Source of the DNA: Epiperipatus broadwayi
Taxonomy: Eukaryota; Onychophora; Udeonychophora; Euonychophora; Peripatidae
Length of the DNA: 64,000 nucleotides
Assembly (NCBI GenBank): GCA_028023455.1
Contig: JAQFVV010012397.1
Span: 1,735,501-1,799,500, forward strand
Reading direction: 5' to 3'
Below are positions 11,646 through 21,715 of this stretch, piece after piece. The first letter of the stretch is position 1. Every line of letters starts with the position of its first letter. Under the pieces are notes generated by a model. The model was not told the DNA's origin. It worked only from the letters and a program-made list of their open reading frames with translations, and ran no database searches. A program made the translations under genes and the position numbers.

Positions 11646-13084
11646 TTATTCTTTTACAAAATATTATTTTATGTATAAAATTATTTAGTTTTTTTTTTAA
11701 TACAATGTTAGTAAATTTGACAGATTTTTTTGCTAAACCAGTTCTTTATCATTACAGTGATTGAAAACTTGTAAGGTTTTCATTGCAATTCTGTGAATGT
11801 GAGTTTTGTATTTAAGATTCATTAGATTACAATAAAAACAATAAATCAGTTTGATTTTTTAAAAATCTGCCAAGTTAAAACAAATATGTAGATTAATTAA
11901 ATCAAATATGTTTTTTATTTAAGGACTGCAGAAAAATATTAAACAGAATCAAAACAAAAGATTCTTGAAGGAATTCAGTCAAATGCCAATATTTTGATCA
12001 AATCGAGATAACTGAAGATAAAATCAATTTTTTAAAAAAAAAATACATAACAAAGAACATAGCCAAATAGCATTTCCAATCCATTAATACATTCCTTTGC
12101 AGTACAATAGGGAAGAATTTATTTAATTACTTTTGTATTCTTTCAAGATTTCAGATTGTTAGATATGTAGTTATAATTAAGATTGTAAAGTAAGTATTTC
12201 AATGATTGAAAACTATGTTGTAGAATCTTGTATATATCAATTTTTTCTCTCTAAAATATTTTAAAATTTATTTTTGCCTCAAAAACATCCAAACAAGAAA
12301 TTTCAGGTAATTGTAGCAGCCAAAATATTATTTTGACCGACAATAATAAACAAACAGCAAATCAAAATGATTTAGATTCACTTATATAATTAGAAATTAG
12401 GTCGAAGATAAGAGACGCTCTTGTTTTCTAAAGTCATTAATTTTGTGTTTAAATTTGTAGAGGTCCCTACTGTCGCATTTTAGGCGCATAGTCTTAACGT
12501 TATAGCGTTAATATATATTGATGAATCTAGAAATATATACAAACATACTTATTATTCAAACCAATTATATTATTTATTTTACAGATATTCGATGCATTTA
12601 ATTAGTTGTGAATAACAATATATGGATTTTAGTAAAATAATATAGAGATTATTTAAATTCAAGTTTATAAAGTATTTTTGCCGATGTGACTCACTATTTA
12701 TTGAAATGATTCTCTGCTGCTATTTGTGCTTGCAATCTATCTGAATTTGAATAATCTAATCACAAAAAGATCCCATGAAAATTGTATTCATTATTTTAAA
12801 AAAGGCAAAATGATAAATTTATTTCTTTGTCCAAAAACAAAGCAAAACAAGTTTCTTGGAAATTATAAAGCTAGTAAGCTTAATTTATTCTACTTTAACA
12901 ATAATATTAACGAATATTTGATTACTACTAATTTCAAAATGAAGAACTAACTTTTTAATATTTTTAAATAAATTTTTAAGTGATTACCCCCCCCCCTCCA
13001 TTTATCATTGGTATAAGAACTGAGAGATACCTCATTTTTTTGCATTTATTTTTAAGTAAAAAATTGAAAACATATTTTATATTA
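11646..13084. other. AT-rich stretch, no gene
   Basis: No gene or RNA is supported. The frames at 12726-12950 and 12980-13201 are Asn/Lys/Phe-rich low-complexity translations of AT-rich DNA. A C9 run lies at about 12987. Confidence 0.5.
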
Positions 13085-13170
13085 AGTCATAAGTTTCATA
13101 TTTTAAAAATAGAAATAAAACAAATTAACTCCTTCTTTTTAAAACTTGTTTTTTATATGACTATAATCAT
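13085..13170 (-). mobile_element. Inverted Penelope-like terminal-repeat fragment
   Basis: The minus-strand sequence matches the plus strand of 19065-19136, sharing ACGATTATAGTCATATAA-like text, an AAAAGTTTTAAAAAGGAG-like stretch and TTAATTTGTTTTATTTCTAT. It sits directly upstream of the Penelope coding remnant in opposite orientation. Penelope-like elements commonly carry such an inverted partial terminal repeat 5' of a truncated copy, which is the interpretation here. Confidence 0.6.
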
Positions 13171-13194
13171 GAAAAAAAAAATGGTAGAGTTGAA

Positions 13195-14043
13195 AAAATA
13201 AAATTTACTATGGAAAAAGAATATATTAATGTTATTGAATATGTGGATATTAGAATTTTTTAAAAAATTGATAGGAATGGTAGTGTTAGTATAGAAACAT
13301 CTGTGTTTAGAAAAAAAAACATTTTTTGGATTATCAAATAATTGGTTTTCAGATATCGATAATCATAATAAAATTAATATTGTTAATAATAAAATTATTA
13401 GGGCAATTAAGTTATGTTCACATAGTAATTTGTTTGGAAATGAGATTGATATTATTAGGAATGAATGTTTTATAAATGATTATCCTAGGGGTGTAGTTGA
13501 ACATTTGTTTTCTAATAAAAATATAAATAAAATAAGAAATAGAATGGGATTAGATAGGAGTAAGAATAGAGAAAAGATTATTTATGTTGGTTTTAATATA
13601 TCTAAAGATTTATTTATTAAAGTTAAGAAATTAGTTAAAATGATTGATATGAAATATAATGTTTCAATTTGTCCAGTTTATAAAAAGAAAGCAAGTTTAA
13701 ATCTTTTAATTAGTAATAATGGGGACTATAATAGGTTAGACATTATGAATTCAGTTTATTTGATAAAATGTTTGGTGTTTGAATTGTTTTAGAAAGAATG
13801 TAGAAATGACATATGTTGGGACTAGTAAGAATAAATTAAAAACTAGATTAAAACAGTATTTAGGTGATAAAAATTCTGCTGTTTATATTCACATGAATAA
13901 ATTTAAGCATGGGGATTTTGATATAAAGCCTTTGGAATGTATTAAGTCATATAATGAAAGGATGATAAAAGAAAGTGTATACATTAATGAAATAAAACCA
14001 GAATTAAATAGAATGTTAATAGATAAACAGAAAAGAAAATAAT
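13195..14043 (+). pseudogene. Penelope-like element: RT C-terminus plus GIY-YIG domain
   Basis: From 13195 the translation gives FTMEKEYINVIEYVDIRIF and later SVSIETSVFRK, then RAIKLCSHSNLFGNEID, the conserved blocks at the C-terminal side of Penelope-like reverse transcriptases. The 13430-13792 frame continues with IRNECFINDYPRGVVEHLF. The 13779-14042 frame, shifted by one base around 13775-13795, holds TYVGTSKNKLKTRLKQYLG and ends in INEIKPELNRML, a GIY-YIG endonuclease tail of the Penelope type. The RT palm with its catalytic aspartates is absent, and stops interrupt 13255-13400. The copy is 5' truncated and dead. The stop codon at 14040-14042 is followed within 25 bases by the Merlin insertion. 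Confidence 0.8.
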
Positions 14044-14055
14044 AGGTTTTTAATT

Positions 14056-14063
14056 AAATGTTT
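14056..14063. repeat. Merlin target-site duplication, left
   Basis: AAATGTTT here is repeated exactly at 16692-16699 on the far side of the Merlin element. Eight base pairs is within the 8-9 bp known for Merlin/IS1016. Confidence 0.85.
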
Positions 14064-14342
14064 GGTAGTCACGGATAATTCAACCGATGACGTATTACAC
14101 TTACCGATTTCCCTTCCAGTAGACATCGGCAATTTTTGCATGACTACGTTGTCATGGCAACCAAGTGACTGGCGTGATTAATCCATCTGAGAGTCAATTT
14201 TTTTTTTTTTTTTTTACCCGCAAGATTTAAAATTCGGAGAGAGGTTTGGGAAATTTTTTGATTTTTCTGTCTATTGTAATTTTGCTATCCACGGCATCAC
14301 AGTTACTTTTTTGAGCTTTTCTACTTTGAGATATTTGCGTTT

Positions 14343-15238
14343 ATGATGGCTGAAGCTACAACAACATTATTTAATTTACCAAGTATGGAGGAAGAAGCAA
14401 TCATCTTTTTACAAGACTGCGGACTTCTCCCCAAAAGGAAATTGTGTCAAAATGGTCATGAAATTAAAAAGTATGTTCACAATTTGGGACCCAATTCGGT
14501 GAAACAATGGTGATGCAACTTGAAAGATTGTCTATCCCAAATCGCAATGAGAAAAGGCACATGGTTTATTGGCTCCAAAATGACTTTTGCGACCGCTATA
14601 CGTTTTATCTACAGTTGGTCCAAACAATTAGCATCCATAACATTTTGTGCAGAGGAATTGAATATTTCGGACAAAATTGTTATCGATTGGAACAACTACC
14701 TCCACGAAGTTTGTACCTGGAGATTGTTAAGAAATTAAAGGCGGAAAATCGGAGGTCCCCACACAATCGTGGAAATTGACGAAAGCCTCTTCACAAAATG
14801 GAAGAACAATGCCAGAAGAGTCCTACCACAGCAATGGCTATTTGGTGGCATATGCAGAGAGACTGATGTTTTATTGTAGCCATTCGAGATAGAAGTGCGT
14901 CTACTCTCATGCAAGAAATTTTGCAAAATGTACACGAAGGTTCGACTATCTACAGTGATTGCTGGAAGGGATATAAGAGCGAAGAGTTAGATGAGGCTGG
15001 ATATGAATACCATCATGTTAATCACACATACAACTTCATAGACCCCACAACTGGCATACATACACAAAATATTGAAAGGTTGTGGGGTTCGGTCAAATGG
15101 TGCAATAAAATACACAGAGGGACAGCACGTCAGCACCTGGACTCATATTTGAGTGAGTTTATGTGGAGGCGGTCATATAAAGCTGATCCTTTTGCTGCGA
15201 TTTTGGAACATATATCCCAATTCAGTCCTCCGCAGTGA
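14343..15238 (+). pseudogene. Merlin (IS1016-type) DDE transposase, broken
   Basis: The reading starts at ATG 14343 (MMAEATTTLFNLPSMEEEA) and runs in one frame through RKGTWFIGSKMTFATAIRFI, the N-terminal block of IS1595/IS1016-like transposases. Catalytic residues are recognisable: the first D in VEIDESLF (14778-14780), the second in IYSDCWKGY (14957-14959) and E in NIERLWG (15074-15076). The family hallmark LDSYLSEFMWRR follows. Breaks are an in-frame TGA at 14511-14513, an in-frame TAA at 14736-14738 and a one-base frameshift between about 14868 and 14882. Length without breaks (about 300 codons) fits the family. It would cut and paste the surrounding element if intact; as it stands it is a pseudogene. 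Confidence 0.93.
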
Positions 15239-15314
15239 ACGCTATTAGTAAGTAATTTTAATTTTTTTTCTAAGAATTATAATTTTATAATTAATTATAT
15301 TATTGAATATAGAC

Positions 15315-16010
15315 AATAAGTAATCCAAATGCATGTAAAAGTAAGGTTGCCATTAATGCCATATTCGCATTAAATCTTTATTTTAAATGTACAAAAATTT
15401 TTTGTTAATATTCTACACTTATCAAACTTCCACTTAATTATGTTTAATTTGTAAATAATTTTTTAAATCAAATTAGCAATATACAGTACCTTTTTAAAAT
15501 TACCAAATGCATGCAAGAGTACAGCATGTGATAACACATTTTCTCCAAAATCACCATTAATGACAGATTCGCATTAATTCGGGCAAAGTGTTTTTTATTT
15601 ATCTGTTTATTTTAAATTTACAAAATTTTTTTAATATTTCTACACTTATCAAACTTCCACTTAATTACGTTTAATTTGTAAATAATTTTCAATAATTTTT
15701 TAAATCAAATTTGCAATGTACAGTATGTTTTTAAAATTACCAAATGCATGTAAAAGTACGGCATGTGATAACACGTTTTTCAAAATTTTTTTAAATCAAA
15801 TTTGCAATGTAGAGTACGTTTTTCAAATTAATGCCAGATTCCCATTAATTCGGGTAAAGTGGTTTTTATCGTTTTTTTTTTAATTTACTATAAATTTTTG
15901 TTAATAAATAAGTACATTCTTAAAGTTACCAAATGCATGTAAAAGTACTATAAGCCAGATTTGCATTAAATCGCATGTTTTTATTTAGCTGTTTATTTTC
16001 AATTTACAAA
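15315..16010. repeat. Diverged tandem repeats in Merlin 3' region
   Basis: Four or so irregular units of roughly 190-240 bp share ACCAAATGCATGTAAAAGTA, GCATGTGATAACAC, TCGCATTAA-TTCGGG, ACACTTATCAAACTTCCACT and ATCAAATTTGCAATGTA. The third unit is rearranged and shorter. No frame is open through them. Confidence 0.8.
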
Positions 16011-16019
16011 AAAATTTGT

Positions 16020-16225
16020 ATTTGCACATTTTTTTATATTTTGTATTGACCTTATTTTGTATGTATATACTATTTCATGCATGTAAATTTTTTTTTTTTT
16101 GTATGTACTATTTACTACATTTTTTTTACAAAAAAAATTTTATTTGCACATTTTTATATATTTTGTATTGACCTTATTTTGTATGTATATACTATTTCAT
16201 GCATGTAAATTTTTGTTTTTTGTAT
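16020..16225. repeat. Two tandem copies, ~120-bp unit
   Basis: A block containing TTGTATTGACCTTATTTTG then ATACTATTTCATGCATGTAA occurs at 16040-16090 and again at 16160-16212, joined by poly-T and TTTACTACA text. It adjoins the preceding array inside the Merlin element. Confidence 0.8.
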
Positions 16226-16344
16226 TTTTTTTCAGGACCAAGAAACATGGAGGTGTTCGTTATCTGCCCGCCATTCCAAGAAGCCATCTAAAAAATCACG
16301 TGACCGTATTACCCTGTTTTTTTTTTTTTGCTTTAATATGTACA

Positions 16345-16475
16345 TTTTTTTTAAATTTTTGTATTTTATCACATGACCTGCGTCACATTTTTTAATTTTT
16401 ATGTTTTTTATCACGTGACCTGTGTCACATTTTTTAATTTTTATGTTTTTTATCATGTGACCTGCGTCACTTTTT
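16345..16475. repeat. Three ~43-bp tandem repeats with CACGTG-like core
   Basis: Units contain TTTTATCACGTGACCTG(C/T)GTCAC followed by TTTTTTAATTTTTATG. The central hexamer is CACATG, CACGTG or CATGTG in successive units. A related copy, AAATCACGTGACCG, lies at 16295. The CACGTG/TCACGTGA palindrome is an E-box type motif, but binding by any factor is only a possibility. Confidence 0.75.
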
Positions 16476-16487
16476 TTTATTTTTTGA

Positions 16488-16691
16488 TAATTCAACCGAT
16501 GACGTATTACCCTGAAGGCATATCAGTCTAATCTTGCGATTTCTAATGTACCGTGTTCACGTGATCTGCGGACACATTTTAGTGATTACATGTGTCCGCA
16601 GATCACTTGGAGACGTTATCTTAAAAATTGCAACATCAGACAGATATGCCTTCAGGGTAATATGTCATCGGTTGAATTATCCATAAGAACC
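16488..16691. repeat. Right-end palindrome of Merlin with extra internal TIR
   Basis: A second, inward copy of the terminal repeat (GATAATTCAACCGATGACG at 16488) faces the true right terminus, and both continue into ACCCTGAAGGCATATC-like text. At the centre, GATCTGCGGACACAT pairs with ATGTGTCCGCAGATC. The whole 200-bp right end can fold back on itself. The inner copy lacks the first nine bases of the terminus. Confidence 0.9.
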
Positions 16692-16699
16692 AAATGTTT
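16692..16699. repeat. Merlin target-site duplication, right
   Basis: AAATGTTT is identical to 14056-14063. Confidence 0.85.
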
Positions 16700-17085
16700 T
16701 AAAGGATATATATTGTACCAATCGGAATGCAAGTGAAGATCGAATCTAACCGCAAAAACAATATCTGCACTACAAGGGCGCCATCTAGGCATTTGAGCCT
16801 AGAAAAATTTATAAAGTAGGCAGATACGCGCTGTTAAGATTCCACTTTATTTAAATATTCTGATCGTTAGCCCAAGTCACTAGCTCAGTGGAGACGCAGA
16901 GATAAAAATCTATATCTTAATTTATATCTTAAATATCAAAGAGTAAAAGCCACTGCCAGAAATTAACATATAAAAATATTTATTTACGCACATCTAAAAT
17001 AATATTTAAATTTTGAGGAATAAGTTTAACATTTTATATTTTTATATTAACTTTTAATTTTACATTTAACTAAGTTTCAATGAGT
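16700..17085. other. Stretch without a gene, start of a more GC-rich island
   Basis: No gene is supported. The text AGGGCGCCATCTAGGC and TACGCGCTG is richer in CpG than its surroundings, and this composition continues to about 18.3 kb. Confidence 0.4.
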
Positions 17086-17439
17086 TTAATTATTATTTAG
17101 ATAGTCAAGTATGAATAGACTACATAGATCTGCATTTGAAAAGAAAATATTCTTCCCTGATTTAACCTTAGGCAACAAATTTCGCAACCAAATTGGCGCC
17201 AATCCATCTGATACATTCATGTATTCAATGTAGCATGATACGACAACACAAAATACTATATTGTCAGGAATGTACATCTGAACAATAAGTAGAAATAGAG
17301 AAGACATTGACTCTCCACCAACAGGAATGTGACATCTGTTGGCAAGTAGAACAATAAACAAAAAAACTCCATAGGAATGGACTGCGGTCTTCTGCCGACT
17401 TACAAACCCATCCATAGGCAAACAGAGGGTGTGGGGCAT
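17086..17439 (-). CDS. Unrecognised minus-strand ORF, possible exon or pseudogene
   Basis: The 117-residue frame contains two hydrophobic stretches (around GVFLFIVLLANRC and VFCVVVSCYIEYMN) and a WLRNLLPK phrase, vaguely like the TM2-TM3 part of Cys-loop ligand-gated channels. That likeness is weak and from memory. On the same strand a consensus donor (GTTTGTAAGT) lies near 17400. A pyrimidine-rich acceptor ending TTGCCAACAG lies near 17338, so the frame may be interrupted by a ~66-base intron and the continuous ORF misleading. Another donor-like TTACGGTGAGTATC lies near 17840. No start or terminal signal is convincing. It could be a gene fragment, a retroposed piece or chance. Confidence 0.25.
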   Translation of the reverse strand: MPHTLCLPMDGFVSRQKTAVHSYGVFLFIVLLANRCHIPVGGESMSSLFLLIVQMYIPDNIVFCVVVSCYIEYMNVSDGLAPIWLRNLLPKVKSGKNIFFSNADLCSLFILDYLNNN

Positions 17440-18880
17440 ATATCTATAATCCTGCCCGTAGCGGACCTCATACTACATCTACTAATTACACAAATATATC
17501 CAATCCATTGAACCAATTCAACTACGAAATGAATAACCTAAGATTACCCTCCCTTAATACAACTTTACAAAACTATATAGCCATTCACGCCCGACTTAAT
17601 TTTAACATTTACATACGTTCGCACAGATTTGTTTAAAAATGTTGGGTATAGATCGATTACATAGATTCCACGGTCAAAAACATTTCAAAATAAACATAAA
17701 CGATCAAAATACAAAATTATTGATACCGACAATCGCAGAGGGAAACTTATAAGTAACCCAATAGTATTCACCATAAGATACTTGCGTTGTCACCAATAAC
17801 TTAAAAGACATCCGAATAAATACATTTTAGATACTCACCGTAAGGTATCATTATTTATCGAATGTCTATATATTTTGATCAAATATGAAAACCAAAATAT
17901 AATTAACCGCAAACGAATCCATGCAAGCGTCTATAAACAACTTAAATTTCATACATTTAAATAATCTTTACAATAAGAAAAAAAAAATGGAAATGATGTT
18001 TATCAATCGAAAAACATATAAAATTAAACATTATTAATTTGATTTAAAAACTTACAAAAGTCAGATAAGAGTCCGTTTTAACATTTCAGTTGGCTTGTTT
18101 ATCAATTTGTAAAACTTGACGAAAGTTCTTAATTGATTTTAACAATTGTTCATTTCATACAGCTTATGGTAGAAGAGTCCAGGCCTCTGCTTTCAATTCC
18201 CGCGACGCCTCCGTTGGAAGGTAATGTTCTGGAGATGGCAATAGCTGGTTCAAGGTATCACAGTCTTTTCATTTTTTTTTTTTTATAGAGAGTGTGGTAT
18301 GTGTGTCATACCACATCTCTCAAACACACAACGCTGGAACTGTCCGAAAAAACTGTATTTCCCTTTTTATATTATCCACATGGATTCAATCAACAAAACG
18401 TCACTAATCCATCACTTTCATTAGGGTCCGAGCCAAGGCCTAATGCTTCCATTGGTCAAGCTAATTTCTCTTTCTTCTCTTATCTAACTTTTCATCTGAC
18501 TTTTTAATTAAACAGCTTTTAGATAATTAATAAACAATCATTTCCATTTACAGATTACAGGAATTAATTAATACCTGTTTTTATTTTAACTTACGTTATT
18601 TTTTTATTAAAATATTTTTATCTTTCAATCTTGTATTTTTTTATTAAAAAAAATACGTTCAAATACTTTTTTTTTTGTTTATGAAAAAAAATATTTTTAA
18701 AGTTTAGCATCTGTGCGAATATATACGTTTAACAAACATTTTAATTTTAGCGTTTAGTTTTTTTTTCTTTTTAATACACTTATTTTTATATGCGAACTTA
18801 AAAGTTTTTATTTCAATTTAATGTAACGACATATTTATATATCGTTACAATATATAGATTTTTTTTTAAAAAAAAAAAGG
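17440..18880. other. Mixed-composition stretch, no gene established
   Basis: 17440-18250 is less AT-extreme than the flanks (for example CAATTCCCGCGACGCCTCC near 18200) and might hold exons of the minus-strand candidate, but no frame is convincing. 18500-18880 is poly-T/poly-A-rich. The 71-codon frame at 18292-18507 is unrecognised. Confidence 0.35.
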
Positions 18881-19024
18881 AAATTGTTTCTCTTTGAGTT
18901 GTGATTGTTGGTAATAGGAAAGGAGAGTGAGATAAGGTAAATTGTTGGTTATGAATATATTTTGTAATTTTTTTTTTTGGAATATGTGTTCTTATATATA
19001 TATATTTTATTTTATCTTAGTGTG

Positions 19025-19140
19025 CCTTGAAGAAGACTATATAAAATAGTCAAAACGTTGGATTTTTTTTTTTCACGATTATAGTCATATAAAAAAGTTT
19101 TAAAAAGGAGTTAATTTGTTTTATTTCTATTTTGGATATT
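19025..19140 (+). mobile_element. Penelope-like terminal-repeat fragment with hammerhead-like motif
   Basis: CCTTGAAGAAGACTATATAA continuing to ATAGTCAAAACGTTGG (19025-19061) has the layout of Penelope hammerhead-like motifs: a CUGA-type half core, stem II GACTAT/ATAGTC, then an AAAAC half core that has lost the consensus G of GAAAC. The following 70 bases match 13085-13165 in inverted orientation. This may be the downstream terminal repeat of the same Penelope insertion, split from its coding part by Merlin and other DNA, or an independent scrap. Confidence 0.55.
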
Positions 19141-20793
19141 TATGAACTATTTTGAAGAGAAGAACTCTGTGCTTGATATATTAAATTATTTCATATTTTA
19201 TTATTATCATATGGTTTTGCTAGACTTTTTATTAATCTATAACTCTTTGTAACATCTTCTGATTTCCAATTGTCATGGCTCTCTCTCAAGTCATAAATTT
19301 TTCTGCAAATTTCTGTCTTTAATTTCTCTATTTATTTCTTCTTTTTCTTCTTTCTTAGACACCTTTATCTCTTACATGATGGTATTAGTTTAATAGTTTT
19401 GGCAATTTTTTCTAAAATATTCTACATGTCCATTTCTGTACCATCACTTTCCTTTCCTTCAATTGCTAAATTTTATTTTCATATATAATGACACTTTTCA
19501 TAACTGTGTTTATATTCATCATTTATGAACTTTACATGTATTCTAATTCTGTAATATTTCATTTATAATTTCTATAATTTTTTTATCCAGTATATTTCTT
19601 GCACTTTAATCATTGTTCGTCTTTAAGTAATCTTTGTCTAGAAACTTATATTCCTTATGTTTTTAAATCTTGTTCATATTCCAATATCAAATCCAATTTG
19701 TTCCTCCACTTTTTTGTTATATTTAATTCAATGTCCCATTTTCTATTTTGCTTTATTAATTTTCCAGCCATGCAACTCAAACCATCATAATTCCTGAGTC
19801 AAAACTATTTGATTAACAGCATCATACAATTTATAAAGTCACATAGACTAATTTCTATTTTTGTATATCCCCCCTCCCCACTGATGTTTTCAAGGGTCGT
19901 TCTAGATATAATTTAATAATACAGATGATATGCATTATACCTGTTTGAGTTCTTTCATTATATTTACCATATTTTCTATTTTATTTTTTTATTGTAATAT
20001 GCAGATAAATAATAATTATGATAAGGCAAAATTAGCATAAAATAAATTTATTAAAACTGCTAAATCAGGCTTTTGATATGGAGTATTTTTGTCAGAGCAC
20101 AACTGAGAAAAATTAGCAATATATATCGGCATTTCCACCTACATACAGAGATAATTTAACTGGGCATAATTTTAATAAATTTGCATGTTTGCATGTATAA
20201 TATCTGTAAGTTTGACGAAGCTCCACCTATGTTTCAGACTAAACAACTAGTATTTGTTGAGGGGAATGCTATTGACTCTACTATGCCTTTTTAATGTTTA
20301 ATTTATGAATTAAGTCATAGTAGTATTACTAGGATAAATTGTAAGACTAGACCATAATTCTCTATATCCCCCCCCCTCACTTTTTAAAATAAGAAATTTA
20401 AAATTTTCTAAAAACAAAAGAAGAAGCAAAATTTTGAAACTGATTTTTTTAAAATTACAAATAAGAAAAAGATTGTTTGAAATTTATCTACATTTTATAA
20501 GTGGATATTATTTTATGTAGATAGTATTATGAGAAATCAACAATAAAAACTTACATTGCCCCCCCATTTCTCTCTTCTCCATCCCTACTGCCCTTTTTTA
20601 AAAAACTCAATAAGAAATGAAATGAGAAATAAAAATTTTCCAAAAAAGCAAAAGACCTATCAATGAAAACTAATACTAAGATGTTTTAGATTGCACATTG
20701 AATTTATAAATTAAGTCATAGTAATATAATAAATCACCATTTTCCCAACAACTCTTCAATTGATCAATTAGTCAGCCCAGTATTCTTTCATGA
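19141..20793. other. AT-rich stretch, possible LINE debris
   Basis: 19200-19800 is T-rich on the plus strand. Its minus strand gives lysine-rich broken frames reminiscent of decayed LINE protein, but no motif could be pinned down. C8 runs occur at 19870 and 20370. No gene is called. Confidence 0.4.
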
Positions 20794-20993
20794 TTAAAGA
20801 ATCAAAATAAGCAAAACTCTCCATATAGTAGTGTTACTCAGTGCAAGCCAGAGTAATCAATGCAATGTATGAAAGAAGGTTATTCTGGCTTGCACTGAGT
20901 AGCACTACCATATGGAGAGTTTTGCCTGTTTTAACAGCTTGAGCAAACATAAGAAATGGTGATCATTTGCTGTTTAGTGGTTTAAAGAATCAA
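20794..20993. mobile_element. Fold-back element, copy 1, with 12-bp TSD
   Basis: TTAAAGAATCAA at 20794-20805 is repeated exactly at 20982-20993. The 176-bp body between them starts AATAAGCAAAACTCTCC. Its first ~115 bp are a hairpin: CAAAACTCTCCATATAGTAG through AAGCCAGAGTAA pairs with TTATTCTGGCTTG through CATATGGAGAGTTTTG, around a ~23-base loop. The body ends with the family module GGTGATCATTTGCTGTTTAG. No coding capacity. Copies at 23.3 and 30.8 kb share both ends and also have 12-13 bp duplications. Confidence 0.85.
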
Positions 20994-21639
20994 TTGAAGA
21001 GCAAATTAAAATGTAAATAGCCAGTTGGATTGGTACTGAATATTTTTTGTATTGGTTTGCTTAACAAAAGACTTTAAAAATCAGAAATAACTACATTTTA
21101 TTTTGAATGGATTATTTTTTTAATAGAGTCTCCTATGCGGTACCATCTGATGAGTAGATTGTCCAAATTTAGATATTTTTTATAGAGAATAGTCCCAAAT
21201 TGTTGTTATAAAAATGTAATAATTAACTTCTAATTATGATCAAGTTCAAATATTCAGAAAAGGAAGTAAAATGGTCAACTATTGTACTCAGTTTGCTTAT
21301 AAAATGGAAATTTTATTACATTCAAATTCAGATATAGAAAATAATTTGAAAGATATCACATTGCCATTCATTAAAGTAGCATCTCATCGTATTTGACTCA
21401 AACTATCCACAATTTGTTTCTTATTTATTGAACTTCACAATTGGATAATGAGTAACTATTGACTGAAATTTGTTATTTTTATTTGAACTGTGAATTTTTT
21501 CAAATCCTTTATTAGCTCTTAAAAGTTATTTCTGTTGAAGAGAGAAATCTCTTCTTTATCTAATTTATTCACTTTATATTTTGAGTATTTTTGTTTTTTA
21601 ACTTTTGTTTAGAAAATTTATAATAAAAAAAATTGAAGT
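20994..21639. other. AT-rich stretch, no gene
   Basis: No frame, RNA or repeat boundary could be supported. Confidence 0.5.
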
Positions 21640-21715
21640 TTGCCTTGCAAGCAGTTGTCCAGGGTTAGCGGGTTCGCTTCCCGACCGATGCTATGACACA
21701 TGAGAAAAAAAGATA
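21640..21715 (+). repeat. tRNA-derived SINE, 5'-rearranged subfamily, copy d
   Basis: TTGCCTTGCAAGCAGTTG is followed by a B box, GGGTTCGCTTCCCGACC (21669-21685), then GATGCTATGACACATGAG and an A run. The A-box half of the parent SINE (see 25.7 kb) is missing. The upstream text TTTATAATAAAAA is shared with the copy at 27.1 kb, so both derive from one rearranged source. Confidence 0.7.

Larger units (their letters stand above)
14064..16691 (+). mobile_element. Merlin DNA transposon, near full length
   Basis: The 2628-bp element begins with GGTAGTCACGG and ends with CCATAAGAACC. The terminal inverted repeats agree over about 38 bp; the best-preserved block GGATAATTCAACCGATGAC is identical on both sides. 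An 8-bp duplication, AAATGTTT, flanks it. Inside are a Merlin transposase remnant (14343-15238), then about 1.2 kb of AT-rich tandem repeats, then a ~200-bp palindrome at the right end. The internal damage makes it non-autonomous, but its ends look complete enough to be mobilised by a related transposase. Confidence 0.92.

Noticed and set aside
16099-16495. ORFs of 98 and 87 codons at the Merlin 3' end
   Set aside because: They are readings of tandem repeats and poly-T and have no similarity to Merlin accessory proteins.
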